64,000 nucleotides of DNA from Thermoplasmata archaeon (GTDB lineage: Archaea > Thermoplasmatota > E2 > DHVEG-1): positions 1-64,000 of the forward strand of contig JADBLO010000039.1 of NCBI GenBank assembly GCA_014894395.1, read 5' to 3'. Within the stretch, counting starts at the first letter, position 1; each line of letters begins with the position of its first letter. This document shows, in pieces, positions 42,987 to 52,341 of the stretch. Made by a program: the position numbers and the translations under genes. Below the pieces are notes generated by a model that was not told the origin of the DNA, did not search any database, and was given only the letters and a program-made list of their open reading frames with translations.

Positions 42987-45572
42987 ATGAATAGAAATCT
43001 AAATACACACGTGCTCCTGTCAACAGTTATGATCTCTGTTAATATTATATGTATCCTTCTCGCGTTAAATCTGCTTTCCAACAACTTTGGCATCGTCTCC
43101 CCTCCGCTTCTCCATCTTATCACCATCTCCCTCCTTCTTGGAGTACTACTTCTCAATCTTCCCCTGCAACACACCATTCGTACCCTTAGAAAAGAAAACC
43201 CTCACCTCATGAAACTGATCATGGGACTTATTCTTCTTGTCGGCGCATTCCTTCTCCTTATCTTCTCCCTAAACCAGCTCCTCTGGATTTCCAGCATCCC
43301 GCTCCTCATCTCCGGACTCGATCTCATCCTTCAGGCTGTTGACAGAAAAAGAAAAGAACTACCGCTCCTCGCAGTTGCATCATTTGGATATGCACTTGTG
43401 TTTCTAATCTTCCAAACCATTCCTTTCTCTTGGTATATCCACCAACAATGCTCCCTACTGGCTTCTCATACAATTGGCATCATCATTGGAACACCACTCC
43501 TTCTTGGCCCAGCCACAAGCGGACTTGGGATACTTCTTATTTTCCTGATATTTCTCATAAGCAGTTTTCTTCTCCAAGCCAAGAAAACACGAAAAGAAAT
43601 CGCCTGGTTCACCGTATGCAGCGGAGGGTTGTTTTTTGTATGGATCCTCTACCTCGTTATCCTTGGATTTGTTTCTTTTACATCAAAAAACGATACAGTA
43701 AACCTCCACCCGCTGCTCTTTCTATTCTGTCTGATTCCCACCTTTGGCTACCTCCTCCGCTATCGGTTCAAAGAGACACCAACAGATGCAATACCTCGGA
43801 ATGGTAACTATAAGAAAATCCTGAAAAACGGTGCGGTCTGGGCAGTTGTCTTGTTATTCCTCTCCGTTACAATGCTGACTATCTTTGTGAACTCAGAAGC
43901 ATCCCCCGTAGAACACCGAAAGGTTCTCTTCTACGGTGAACACATGCTAGGCACCTGGGATCTCCCAGAATATGGAAAATATGGAAAGGATGCGGTCGGC
44001 ATGTTCGGCCTCTGGCCAGTCTACCTCACCACCCTGGGATATGAAACAGAGATAATTGTCGAGAATAAAACCATGTTCCTCGATACGACCCAGGCATCGA
44101 ACCAGAACATCACCCGATATATGAATTTCACCGCGTACACCACCGTCATTGAATCGCAAAAAATCACCAAACAACTCCTTAATGATACCAGTATTTTTGT
44201 GGTCACCAACCTGAACATCTCCTTTTCATCTGAAGAACAAATCATCATCTGGGAGTATGTGAACAACGGAGGATCACTCCTAATCCTCGGGGATCATACC
44301 AACGTCGGCGGCATGCAAGACCCTTTAAATGAACTCCTCGCCCCTGTTGGAATCAGCTTCCGGTTCGACGCAGCACTCCCCCTTGATGAAAAATTCAAAT
44401 GGCTCACCTGCACCCAACTCCTGCATCACCCGATCACCTCACCACTCACCAGTCTTGATGAACTCCAATATGGAGTGGGTGCCTCACTGAATATCACCGC
44501 CTCCTCATTTCCTGTTATCATCGGAACCTACGCCCTCTCAGATGACGGAAATCAGTCGAACAAAGACATCGCATATCTTGGTGATTACGAATACAACAAA
44601 GGAGAACAACTCGGAGACCTTATTCTTGTTGCAGGAGCCTACTACGGTGAAGGAAAAGTACTCGTGTTCGGCGACACGTCCTCTTTCCAAAACCCTGCGA
44701 TTGCATTTTCGTTCCCGTTTATTCAAAGCACCTTTAACTGGCTCGCGAGTAAACAAACCGCGACCACGAACACCCTACAGATGGGAATCTCGATGGTGTC
44801 TCTCATTGGCGCAATAATTGTCTATCGGTTTTTCAAGAACAAAACAATTCCCTTTGCATTATTTCCAATTATTCTCTGCACCGCTTTACTCCTTTCCACG
44901 TCTCTGAATCCGCTGTTGATCGACAACAATAAAATGACCGGAAACATCGTCTTCATCGATGCATCGCACAGTGAACGATTTACCCTGGAATCATTTACCG
45001 ATGAGTCGGTAAACGGTCTCATCGTAAACCTCCATCGAAACAACTACCTCCCTATTCTTCTGCGAGAGTTCTCCAAAGAAAAAATCACAACAAGCAAAAT
45101 TCTTATCTTTGTCGCACCCACCACCGCATTCACAGGAGACGAAGTCGCCTTTCTAAAACAATATATGACGAACGGCGGATTTATACTCCTTGCCACCGGT
45201 TACGAAGATAAAGAGGCATCGCTCCCACTCCTGCAAGCATTCGATGTTGATGTTGAACAAATACCCTTAGGGCCTGTCCCGTATGTGGAAGGCAATACGA
45301 CGCTCTATCAAAATGAACCACGATTTGTCGATAGCTGGCCGTTGTCATTTAAGGAGAACCAGACGATATCGTACTATAACTTTACCTGGGCGGACCTCAC
45401 CTACCATCTCGTCGTTTTTATAAAACACGGGGCAGGGGGGTTGCTGATTATCAGCGATAGCCAGTACCTGCTTGATAAAAACATTGAATCTATTTACGAC
45501 TACTGGCCGGGCAACATCCTCTTCTTAAAATATCTCCTCAATGAATTACAGACAATGGAGGAATTGCGATGA
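42987..45572 (+). CDS. Large membrane protein: exosortase-like N-terminus plus two ectodomains (A)
   Basis: 861 residues. About ten membrane helices fill residues 8-305, then an ectodomain (about 306-610) with NGGSLLILGDHTNVGGM near 434, two more membrane helices, and a second ectodomain (660-861) with YMTNGGFILLATGYED. The ectodomains look like the GATase/ABC-associated DUF4350-type Rossmann fold. Around residues 159-195 the sequence SHTIGIIIGTPLLLGPATSG, then LGILLIFL, resembles the exosortase catalytic region, with Thr177 where Cys is expected; His241 may match the family His. The tandem gene behind it has the same layout and overlaps by ATGA. C-ending codons are unusually common here. Function is unknown. 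Confidence 0.7.
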   Translation: MNRNLNTHVLLSTVMISVNIICILLALNLLSNNFGIVSPPLLHLITISLLLGVLLLNLPLQHTIRTLRKENPHLMKLIMGLILLVGAFLLLIFSLNQLLWISSIPLLISGLDLILQAVDRKRKELPLLAVASFGYALVFLIFQTIPFSWYIHQQCSLLASHTIGIIIGTPLLLGPATSGLGILLIFLIFLISSFLLQAKKTRKEIAWFTVCSGGLFFVWILYLVILGFVSFTSKNDTVNLHPLLFLFCLIPTFGYLLRYRFKETPTDAIPRNGNYKKILKNGAVWAVVLLFLSVTMLTIFVNSEASPVEHRKVLFYGEHMLGTWDLPEYGKYGKDAVGMFGLWPVYLTTLGYETEIIVENKTMFLDTTQASNQNITRYMNFTAYTTVIESQKITKQLLNDTSIFVVTNLNISFSSEEQIIIWEYVNNGGSLLILGDHTNVGGMQDPLNELLAPVGISFRFDAALPLDEKFKWLTCTQLLHHPITSPLTSLDELQYGVGASLNITASSFPVIIGTYALSDDGNQSNKDIAYLGDYEYNKGEQLGDLILVAGAYYGEGKVLVFGDTSSFQNPAIAFSFPFIQSTFNWLASKQTATTNTLQMGISMVSLIGAIIVYRFFKNKTIPFALFPIILCTALLLSTSLNPLLIDNNKMTGNIVFIDASHSERFTLESFTDESVNGLIVNLHRNNYLPILLREFSKEKITTSKILIFVAPTTAFTGDEVAFLKQYMTNGGFILLATGYEDKEASLPLLQAFDVDVEQIPLGPVPYVEGNTTLYQNEPRFVDSWPLSFKENQTISYYNFTWADLTYHLVVFIKHGAGGLLIISDSQYLLDKNIESIYDYWPGNILFLKYLLNELQTMEELR

Positions 45573-48097
45573 AACGATTCCTCTGGCTCGGCATCCTCTT
45601 TCTTTCGGCGAGTTGGTTGTTTTTCATCCCTCAGTTCACGATACCGGATGCGGTCATGGGGACACTCTTAGTAATTCTTGGAGTACTGTGCATGATCGGT
45701 GGAGTATGGCACACCGTACCGAAACACCTGGATACAAAATACATACTCCTACTCATACCACTGATTCTCGCACTCATCGTTGTCCCGTATCCGTACAACC
45801 TTGGACTTGCGGTTCTCACCATAGGGCTCCTCTTATCTGTGGTGTTCAACAGGGTGGAAACCGCACAAGCAATCCCCTTAGGTATTGCTCTTGCAGGAGT
45901 CATCCTCCTCATGCAAACCACGGTGTTTCCCTTGTACACGATATTCGTCTCCCATGGGCATCGTGTCGACATTCTCTCACCGGTGATTTCCTTGGTGGGA
46001 AACCTCCTCGGGTTGCACACATCGACGAATAACGGTATCATGTTCATACAAACCATTCAACACACCTATCCGGTTACTATCACCTGGGAGAAACTCGGAT
46101 GCTATCTGTTGCTCAACATATTCCTTGGCGCACTTCTTCTATTTGCTTTACGGTATGGAAAACGAAAGATCCTGCGAAACACCATCATCTTTCTCCTCAC
46201 TAGTAGTATATACATCATCCTACGATTTGTCGCAATTCTCTATGGGTATCTTACCACAACGGAGCTTTCCATCTTCTGGGACCCCCTCTACATGACACTT
46301 AGTTTCCTTCCTTTAGCGCTTCTCCTCATGAAACTTCTTCCTCTCAAAGACTCAGACGAAGAAACCATCCGAGTACCATCGCTTGGTTTTACAAAGAAAC
46401 ATCTCGTTGTCCTGCTGATGATGTTTCTCCTAGTTTTCTCTGTCATTGGCACATTTACCTTTCAAGACCCTGGAACTATAAAAAACGGTCGTGTACTCAT
46501 CGACGAGTATCACAGTCAATGGGAGGATACGACCAGACCACTTGATACCGAATGGTACGGGTTGCTTTCGACCTACAATTACTACTCATGGGCGCAATGG
46601 TTGAGCTATTACTATGATGTCGTAAAAAACACCAATGGCACCTTAACGGCAGAGCTACTCAACCGCTATGATATCCTCATCCTCAAATGCCCCACAGAAA
46701 GTTATTCAATGCAGGAAATCCAATCCATCAAACACTTTGTCGATAATGGTGGTGGTCTCTATCTGATCGGTGATCATACCAACGTGTTCGGAATGAATAC
46801 GTTTCTGAATCAAATCTCTGAACAGTTCGGGATCCGATATAAAACCGATGCAACCTATGAACTTGGAACCGGGGATCTCTCCATCTACCAGCCGGATCGC
46901 TTGTTTTCCCATCCGGTGATACAACACGTCACGCAGTTTGATTTCATGACATCGTGTACTCTCGAACCAACCTCGCTTCTTGCATCAGCAACCATGGAAA
47001 ACATCATCATCGGCAACCGAGTCACCAGTGAACCTGGCACGTATGCGACCGAGAATTTCTTCAGAGAATCGGTTGTATCACCAGACTCCGAGTACGGATA
47101 CCTCTTACAAGCTGCTGCAATAAAATATGGACATGGGAGGGTCGTTGCCTTTACGGATAGTACGGTGTTTTCCAGTTTCTCGATGTTCACCGATGGATAT
47201 CCTTCATTTACACTTGGTACTATGGAATATCTGAATCGAACAAATTCATATGCCTATCTCAACATCATTTTCATTGGTATTGCCCTTCTATCTCTAGTTG
47301 TACTCTTCGTTCTTCTGAGAAATGTAAAAAAAATCAAGATCCTCTGGATGCTCCTCTTTGCAGGCTTGTTCGCGTTCTCAACAGCAGCACCATTGTTTTC
47401 ATACCTCACCAACGTCTCCTATCCACTTCCTGCTGTTCAGACAGACTACACGCACATTTGTTTTGAACAGCAGCATTCTTCGTTCAACATTTCCGTTAAA
47501 CCAACTGCTACACTCGGCAACAACAAATATAACTATGGCACGTTCTTCGTATGGACGCAACGGGTCGGATGCGTCCCCTCAATCGAAAAAAGTCTCAAAG
47601 ATGCGATAGCAAACGGTGATATCATTGTGATCATTAATCCAATACAATCATTCACAGAGCCAGAAATACAGATGCTGACGACATATCTTGAAAACGGAGG
47701 CAGAGTCCTTCTCATGGACAGTATTACAAACATCAAATCAACCGCGAATGAATTGGTCGGTAATTTCGGTATTTGGATTACGATCAACACCGATGATCAC
47801 CGCGTATATCATAACCTAAGCGAGATCGATGGTACCTCACCAATCGGAAACATCACCTCTCCATACCTTGCCCTCAGCGGTGGAAAACGGATTCTCATCG
47901 CTGGCAATAATGAAACCTACGCAAGTATGATCGAGTTCTCGAAGGAAACAACCGGAAACCTAGGAAAGCTTGTTGTCGTCGTTGACTCGTACACATTCAG
48001 CGATGCAGTTATGGGTGGAACGTTTACGGAGCCTACAGAACGGCAACGTCAAATATATGAGACCGAATTTTTCCTCCTCGATTCGGTTCTTAAATAA
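45569..48097 (+). CDS. Large membrane protein: exosortase-like N-terminus plus two ectodomains (B)
   Basis: 842 residues, paralogous to the gene it overlaps by four bases. The N-terminal 290 residues are multi-spanning. Residues 137-192 (SPVISLVGNLLGLHTSTNNG and later TWEKLGCYLLLNIFLGALLL) have the spacing of exosortase/archaeosortase domains, with Arg219 in IILRFVAILYGYL, but no Cys at the catalytic place and Asp where His is expected. Ectodomain 1 has DNGGGLYLIGDHTNVFGM near residue 400; ectodomain 2 has LENGGRVLLMD. The two proteins probably form a complex at the membrane. A catalytically dead sortase-like scaffold is inference. Confidence 0.7.
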   Translation: MKRFLWLGILFLSASWLFFIPQFTIPDAVMGTLLVILGVLCMIGGVWHTVPKHLDTKYILLLIPLILALIVVPYPYNLGLAVLTIGLLLSVVFNRVETAQAIPLGIALAGVILLMQTTVFPLYTIFVSHGHRVDILSPVISLVGNLLGLHTSTNNGIMFIQTIQHTYPVTITWEKLGCYLLLNIFLGALLLFALRYGKRKILRNTIIFLLTSSIYIILRFVAILYGYLTTTELSIFWDPLYMTLSFLPLALLLMKLLPLKDSDEETIRVPSLGFTKKHLVVLLMMFLLVFSVIGTFTFQDPGTIKNGRVLIDEYHSQWEDTTRPLDTEWYGLLSTYNYYSWAQWLSYYYDVVKNTNGTLTAELLNRYDILILKCPTESYSMQEIQSIKHFVDNGGGLYLIGDHTNVFGMNTFLNQISEQFGIRYKTDATYELGTGDLSIYQPDRLFSHPVIQHVTQFDFMTSCTLEPTSLLASATMENIIIGNRVTSEPGTYATENFFRESVVSPDSEYGYLLQAAAIKYGHGRVVAFTDSTVFSSFSMFTDGYPSFTLGTMEYLNRTNSYAYLNIIFIGIALLSLVVLFVLLRNVKKIKILWMLLFAGLFAFSTAAPLFSYLTNVSYPLPAVQTDYTHICFEQQHSSFNISVKPTATLGNNKYNYGTFFVWTQRVGCVPSIEKSLKDAIANGDIIVIINPIQSFTEPEIQMLTTYLENGGRVLLMDSITNIKSTANELVGNFGIWITINTDDHRVYHNLSEIDGTSPIGNITSPYLALSGGKRILIAGNNETYASMIEFSKETTGNLGKLVVVVDSYTFSDAVMGGTFTEPTERQRQIYETEFFLLDSVLK

Positions 48098-48190
48098 TAG
48101 ATTTGCTCTCAACTCATGCTTACTTCTTTATATTATAAAATGATAACAATTAAATAGAGGGAGAAACATAAGATATACAGGGAAAGAAGT

Positions 48191-48859
48191 ATGAATAAGA
48201 AAATTCTCATCATAAGTATTTCAGCTGCCGTTCTGCTGGTAGTGGCGTCGTTTAGCTCTGTTATTGGAACCAATGATGCGCAATCAACAAAGAAGATAGA
48301 TTCACCATTGTTTATGGTGCGCACACAACAATCACTTTCTAAAGATGATCAAGCAAGAGTTCAATCTCAGTATCTCGGAAAAGGATTGACTTCGAATCTT
48401 TTTATTACTACAAAACCGTCGCTTTCTACGGCGATAGATAAAACCATAAAACTCTTAAATCAAAACCCAGTGTTTTTCGCAAAATTCCTCGAGATAATCA
48501 CTTCGAATCCACGGGTTATTGCGCTCTTACACGAAAACGGCATCAGCATGGCTCAATTTAAAACTCACTTGAACCGCATGAAAAACGATCCATCTTTATT
48601 TATTGAAGAGATTCGGAACGCAGAACCAAAGTTCTCAGCAAAGGATATAAATACACCGCTGCCGCTTGGCCTAAATACATCGAGTGTAATTGGGTGTGTA
48701 ATCACCGTTATCGTAATGTTACCAATTGTGCTGATTATTGGGCTTATCGTGGTGCTTTTTACCTTGCGTATCTTACAATGTCTTAACCTAAATGAAATCA
48801 TGAATCAACTCATGGATCAGATCGTTCAAGAACTCTTCCCGTCTGGTTATAACATCTAA
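48191..48859 (+). CDS. Secreted/membrane protein with helical N-terminal domain, unknown
   Basis: 222 residues. Residues 1-26 are a signal peptide. Residues 75-145 are mostly helical (TAIDKTIKLLNQNPVFFAKF and HENGISMAQFKTHLNRMKND). One strong membrane helix is at about 165-195 (VIGCVITVIVMLPIVLIIGL), and a short amphipathic C-terminus ends LFPSGYNI. It follows the tandem membrane genes by 93 bases and is near in style to the secreted proteins at 5966 and 38520. No family was recognised. Confidence 0.65.
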   Translation: MNKKILIISISAAVLLVVASFSSVIGTNDAQSTKKIDSPLFMVRTQQSLSKDDQARVQSQYLGKGLTSNLFITTKPSLSTAIDKTIKLLNQNPVFFAKFLEIITSNPRVIALLHENGISMAQFKTHLNRMKNDPSLFIEEIRNAEPKFSAKDINTPLPLGLNTSSVIGCVITVIVMLPIVLIIGLIVVLFTLRILQCLNLNEIMNQLMDQIVQELFPSGYNI

Positions 48860-48932
48860 ATAATTTTTTTTCTTTTTATTTCTTTCACGATATATTTATA
48901 TAGAGTTCTTACCAATTATTAGGTTATAGAAT

Positions 48933-49976
48933 ATGGTAAAACGACGGAGAAAAAGAGTTTTTGGATTACTACTGCTTATATGTCTCATTCTGAGTAGTGC
49001 ATCGGTTCAGACGCATTTAGCTCAACAGCAATCTCCGCTATCTACTCCGATACCTCATGATGAGATCATTCATCGAGGAATTCTCGATGTCGGGATCGAA
49101 CAGCAAGATAGTCAAGGTCGTTCCTCTTTTCTTTTAAAATTGGAGAGATGGTACAATTCACATCCTTTGATTGAGTTTGCAAGCCTTGTTGGAACATCGA
49201 TTACCGTGAAATTCATCGATGGTTCATACACGGTCATTATGGATCCTTTTCTAAGAAAAAATGAGTATATCATGGATCCAGCCTCTTCATTTTTGCATGA
49301 GAGGTACGGAATTGTAAACGACAAATCCGCAGTGCTCCTGAATACGGCGGAATATATGTACGGTCATCGGCAATGTAAAAATATCATTACCACTTTGCTT
49401 AGACATGAGTATTCTATCGAATATCTGGCAAACGAAGCAGTAGATCTCTCGTATCTCAGGCACAATCTTTCTGCAGATGTCATTTATATGAATACGCATG
49501 CAGGATACTTTGATGTGAATGGCGACCATCAAGCAGATGCGGTCGTGATCGCAACAGGTGAGTTCTGGACGAATGAGACTGAACAGAAATACGCGTTTGA
49601 TTATCAAAACAAACTGATCGTCAAAGGCATGGTGGGCAATCAAAGTATCGTGGCGTTCACACCTGCGTTTATTGATTACTATTATGCGCCAGGGGATTTC
49701 CCTGATTCGCTTGTGTACATGGCGACCTGTTTCGCTGCGTATGATGCGTCCATGGCGCAGGAGTTTCTTGATGCGGGGGCGAGTGTGTATGTGGGCTGGT
49801 CTCAGAACACGGTGTTTTGGACGAACAGTAAAACCTCGGTCAATGCATTCCGTTTGTTGGCGAATGGATTGGCTGTCCAGCAAGTCTGCAGGCTTATTGG
49901 ATCTGGTGGGTTTTATAATTGGTTGTTTCATTCAAAACTCATGTATTACGGTGATGGGGAGCACCGGATCCCCTGA
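48933..49976 (+). CDS. Putative exported clan CD cysteine peptidase (caspase/gingipain-like fold)
   Basis: 347 residues with a signal peptide (1-30). The candidate dyad is His189 in VIYMNTHAGYFD and Cys266 in LVYMATCFAAYD. Each follows a hydrophobic strand, with a Gly near the His and an acidic stretch after the Cys, as in clan CD peptidases (C11, C25, caspase-like). GASVYVGWSQNT after the Cys matches the strand that follows in those folds. The family is not certain, and activity is inference. ATATTTATATAG near 48890 is a good TATA box. It is the last gene of the plus-strand block and converges on the creatininase-family gene. Confidence 0.65.
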   Translation: MVKRRRKRVFGLLLLICLILSSASVQTHLAQQQSPLSTPIPHDEIIHRGILDVGIEQQDSQGRSSFLLKLERWYNSHPLIEFASLVGTSITVKFIDGSYTVIMDPFLRKNEYIMDPASSFLHERYGIVNDKSAVLLNTAEYMYGHRQCKNIITTLLRHEYSIEYLANEAVDLSYLRHNLSADVIYMNTHAGYFDVNGDHQADAVVIATGEFWTNETEQKYAFDYQNKLIVKGMVGNQSIVAFTPAFIDYYYAPGDFPDSLVYMATCFAAYDASMAQEFLDAGASVYVGWSQNTVFWTNSKTSVNAFRLLANGLAVQQVCRLIGSGGFYNWLFHSKLMYYGDGEHRIP

Positions 49977-49981
49977 TACTA

Positions 49982-50848
49982 CTATTTTATCCAGAACATG
50001 GATCGCATGAGCAGCTGGGTCTTTTTTGGAAGTTCCGGTAGTTTTTTTCCATCCAACAGGTCTAACGTTGCTTGCGCGTAGGTCTCAACGATTTGTTGAA
50101 AGTACCATCGTCCGTAGTCGCTATCTGCACGGGCCGGGCTTCCTACGTATCCTTCGTTGATCCCGATATCTTTAAACGTCTTCCCCAGTACCCGCGGTGA
50201 ATACAGATCTCGATAAATGCTCTGTAAGTTCTTATATGACGGGTCAACAAGGTAAGGGTACTGGTAGTTCATAAGAGAGGTTTCTCTGAAACATGCGTGT
50301 ACTTCTTTTTTCGTGTCAAACCCGACCTGTGGCTCTCGTTTCTCTACCTCTTTATTATAGAAGTAAGGTCCCCAAGGTTCAATGATTTTGATGCCGTGAG
50401 TTTTCATCGCTTTATTCATGCCGCTATAGATTCCTTTGAGATGTCCGAGATCCATGTGAAACGTGCATATGACAAAGTATTTGAAACCAAATCTGGCAAG
50501 AGAGGAACAGACATCAGAAACGATCGTCTTGAGCGTTTTTATCTGTGTCGAGACGGTCCCTGGGAAGTCAGACGCCATCTTTGAATACCCAAGAGGTATC
50601 GCAGGGAATAGAACGATTGTTAACTCAGGTTTTTTCTTATTGATAAGCCGGATTGCTTCTTTTGCGGCGTCCCGTGCGGTAAGCAAATCAGTACCAACAG
50701 GTAAGTGCGGGCCATGTTCCTCCAAGGGGCTGAACGGAATGAAAAAGATGGTTTTTTTGCGGTCTAGCGAATCGATTTGTTTCCAGTTAAGCTCTTCAAG
50801 TTGGATGATTTTTGCCTCATTCTTCCCATTGTTTTTGGCTGATTTCAT
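49982..50848 (-). CDS. Creatininase-family amidohydrolase
   Basis: 288 residues. Metal ligands of the family are visible in SPLEEHGPHLPVGTD (Glu, His, Asp) near residues 41-55, and the later CTFHMDLGHLKG replaces the usual NGHGGN-type motif. The C-terminus has GYVGSPARAD. Members include creatininase, mycofactocin protease MftE and the archaeal FAPy deformylase ArfB; the actual substrate here is unknown. It is the last gene of a five-gene operon and overlaps map by four bases. Confidence 0.85.
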   Translation of the reverse strand: MKSAKNNGKNEAKIIQLEELNWKQIDSLDRKKTIFFIPFSPLEEHGPHLPVGTDLLTARDAAKEAIRLINKKKPELTIVLFPAIPLGYSKMASDFPGTVSTQIKTLKTIVSDVCSSLARFGFKYFVICTFHMDLGHLKGIYSGMNKAMKTHGIKIIEPWGPYFYNKEVEKREPQVGFDTKKEVHACFRETSLMNYQYPYLVDPSYKNLQSIYRDLYSPRVLGKTFKDIGINEGYVGSPARADSDYGRWYFQQIVETYAQATLDLLDGKKLPELPKKTQLLMRSMFWIK

Positions 50849-51747
50849 GTGATTACCTCACATCCATCTTCTTTTACTATCACGGTATGTTCTTTCTGTG
50901 TCACCATCCCGCCTTTTGCTTCTACGAGTTGCGGATAGTGTTTCGTCAAGCCTAAAAATGATAATTTTTTTAACGCGAGATCACCCCCGTTTGGAAACAG
51001 GTCATGGCACCACCGCTGGGCAAACGGCAGGGTTCTGTAATTGGTAATTATTTTTTCAAACAGGAGTTTTGTCTTGCTATCCCGAATAAATTTCGCTTTG
51101 AGTGAATCGTTACATAGGTAGATATTGCTTCCTTGTCCTGATGTGACGTGGCCTGCACCGTTCGTGGCAAACGGCTCAATCGCAACCACGTCTCCGTCTT
51201 TTGGTTTTGTTTTACCTCCCAGTGCTCCTACATTGGGAACCGATAACCCTGAGTGGAGTTCATATCGATCCAACCCGTGGCCCATGAGATTATTAATTGG
51301 TTTATATCCATAGGCGGCGATTGTGTTTTCGATGGTCTTTCCTACCTCGCTGAGGGGGATTTTTACGTTTAGGACACTGATTGCTTTTTCTAACGCCTCG
51401 CTTGATGCCCGAATCATCGTATCGTAGACGTGTGTTTCGAGTTCAACGGTGATCGCGGTATCAGCGATATAGCCATTTATATGAGCGCCGACATCGAGTT
51501 TCACGACGTCTCCTTTCTTGAAAGTGGACTGGTCGTCGTGTCGTGGGCTGTAGTGTGCAGCAAGGGTGTTGAGTGCGATATTCACTGGGAACGCAAGACC
51601 AGCGCCATTTTTTTTTATTCTGGTTTCGATCTCCGTTGCGACATCGAGGAACCGTGCTCCTGGTTTCAGTAGGGTAACGCCGTAGTCTCGAGCATCCGCT
51701 GCAATCTTGCCTGCACGTTTGTAGTTCTCATACACCGTATCATCCAT
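50845..51747 (-). CDS. map: Methionine aminopeptidase, type II
   Basis: 300 residues, removing the N-terminal Met from new proteins. Metal ligands lie in VVKLDVGAHINGYIADTAIT (two Asp), in MGHGLDRYELHSG (His) and in the later Glu motifs. HYSPRHDDQS near residue 64 is the substrate-binding His region. The helical insert before the last Glu marks type II, the archaeal and eukaryotic class. The stop overlaps the creatininase start and the start overlaps tsaC by eight bases. Confidence 0.94.
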   Translation of the reverse strand: MDDTVYENYKRAGKIAADARDYGVTLLKPGARFLDVATEIETRIKKNGAGLAFPVNIALNTLAAHYSPRHDDQSTFKKGDVVKLDVGAHINGYIADTAITVELETHVYDTMIRASSEALEKAISVLNVKIPLSEVGKTIENTIAAYGYKPINNLMGHGLDRYELHSGLSVPNVGALGGKTKPKDGDVVAIEPFATNGAGHVTSGQGSNIYLCNDSLKAKFIRDSKTKLLFEKIITNYRTLPFAQRWCHDLFPNGGDLALKKLSFLGLTKHYPQLVEAKGGMVTQKEHTVIVKEDGCEVIT

Positions 51748-52336
51748 GGGTTATCACATCCAGAAGTTCTTTTTCTGTGACCAGACCTTTGCGAACAATC
51801 CGTGGAATGCTAGTGGAAAGGTCCACAATCGTCGAAGGAACCGCATCGCGTCTCCCGTCGTTTAAGCAGATAGGAATGTGTGTCCCTAACTGCATGAGAA
51901 TATCCGGTATAACGCCTAGGGTTTTTTCGTGATGGAGATTCGCACTGGTCACCGTTAATGGTCCATATTGGGAGAGTAATTCTAATGCGATGGTGTGGTT
52001 TGGGATACGCACCGCAATGGTATCAAGTCCACTTGTGACAATATCGGGGACAGACAGTTTTTTCTTCAAGATGATAGTTAAGGTTCCTGGTAAAAACTTT
52101 TTACTGATTTCTTGTGCCGCGTCGTTCATATATGCGATGGTTTCAATCGCTTGTATCGATGGAACAGCAACAGGGAGCGGAACCGAGTACGGGCGTTGTT
52201 TGATGTCAAATACTTTTCGCACCGCTGTTTCATTGTAGATATCTGCACCAAGCGCGTAAAGCGTGTCTGTTGGATAAATGATTGGTTCTCCGTTTTTCAA
52301 AGCCTTGAGTGCTGCCGAGAAGTCGTTTTTCTTCAT
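51740..52336 (-). CDS. tsaC: Threonylcarbamoyl-AMP synthase (Sua5/YrdC family)
   Basis: 198 residues. It makes threonylcarbamoyl-AMP from threonine, bicarbonate and ATP, the first step of t6A37 modification of tRNAs. Typical are GEPIIYPTDTLYALGADIYN near the start, DIKQRPYSVPLPV (the KRxxxxPL-type motif) and GPLTVTSANLHHEK. It lacks the C-terminal Sua5 domain, so it is the short YrdC form. It lies five bases after MBF1 in the same operon. Confidence 0.92.
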   Translation of the reverse strand: MKKNDFSAALKALKNGEPIIYPTDTLYALGADIYNETAVRKVFDIKQRPYSVPLPVAVPSIQAIETIAYMNDAAQEISKKFLPGTLTIILKKKLSVPDIVTSGLDTIAVRIPNHTIALELLSQYGPLTVTSANLHHEKTLGVIPDILMQLGTHIPICLNDGRRDAVPSTIVDLSTSIPRIVRKGLVTEKELLDVITHG

Positions 52337-52341
52337 GCGTC

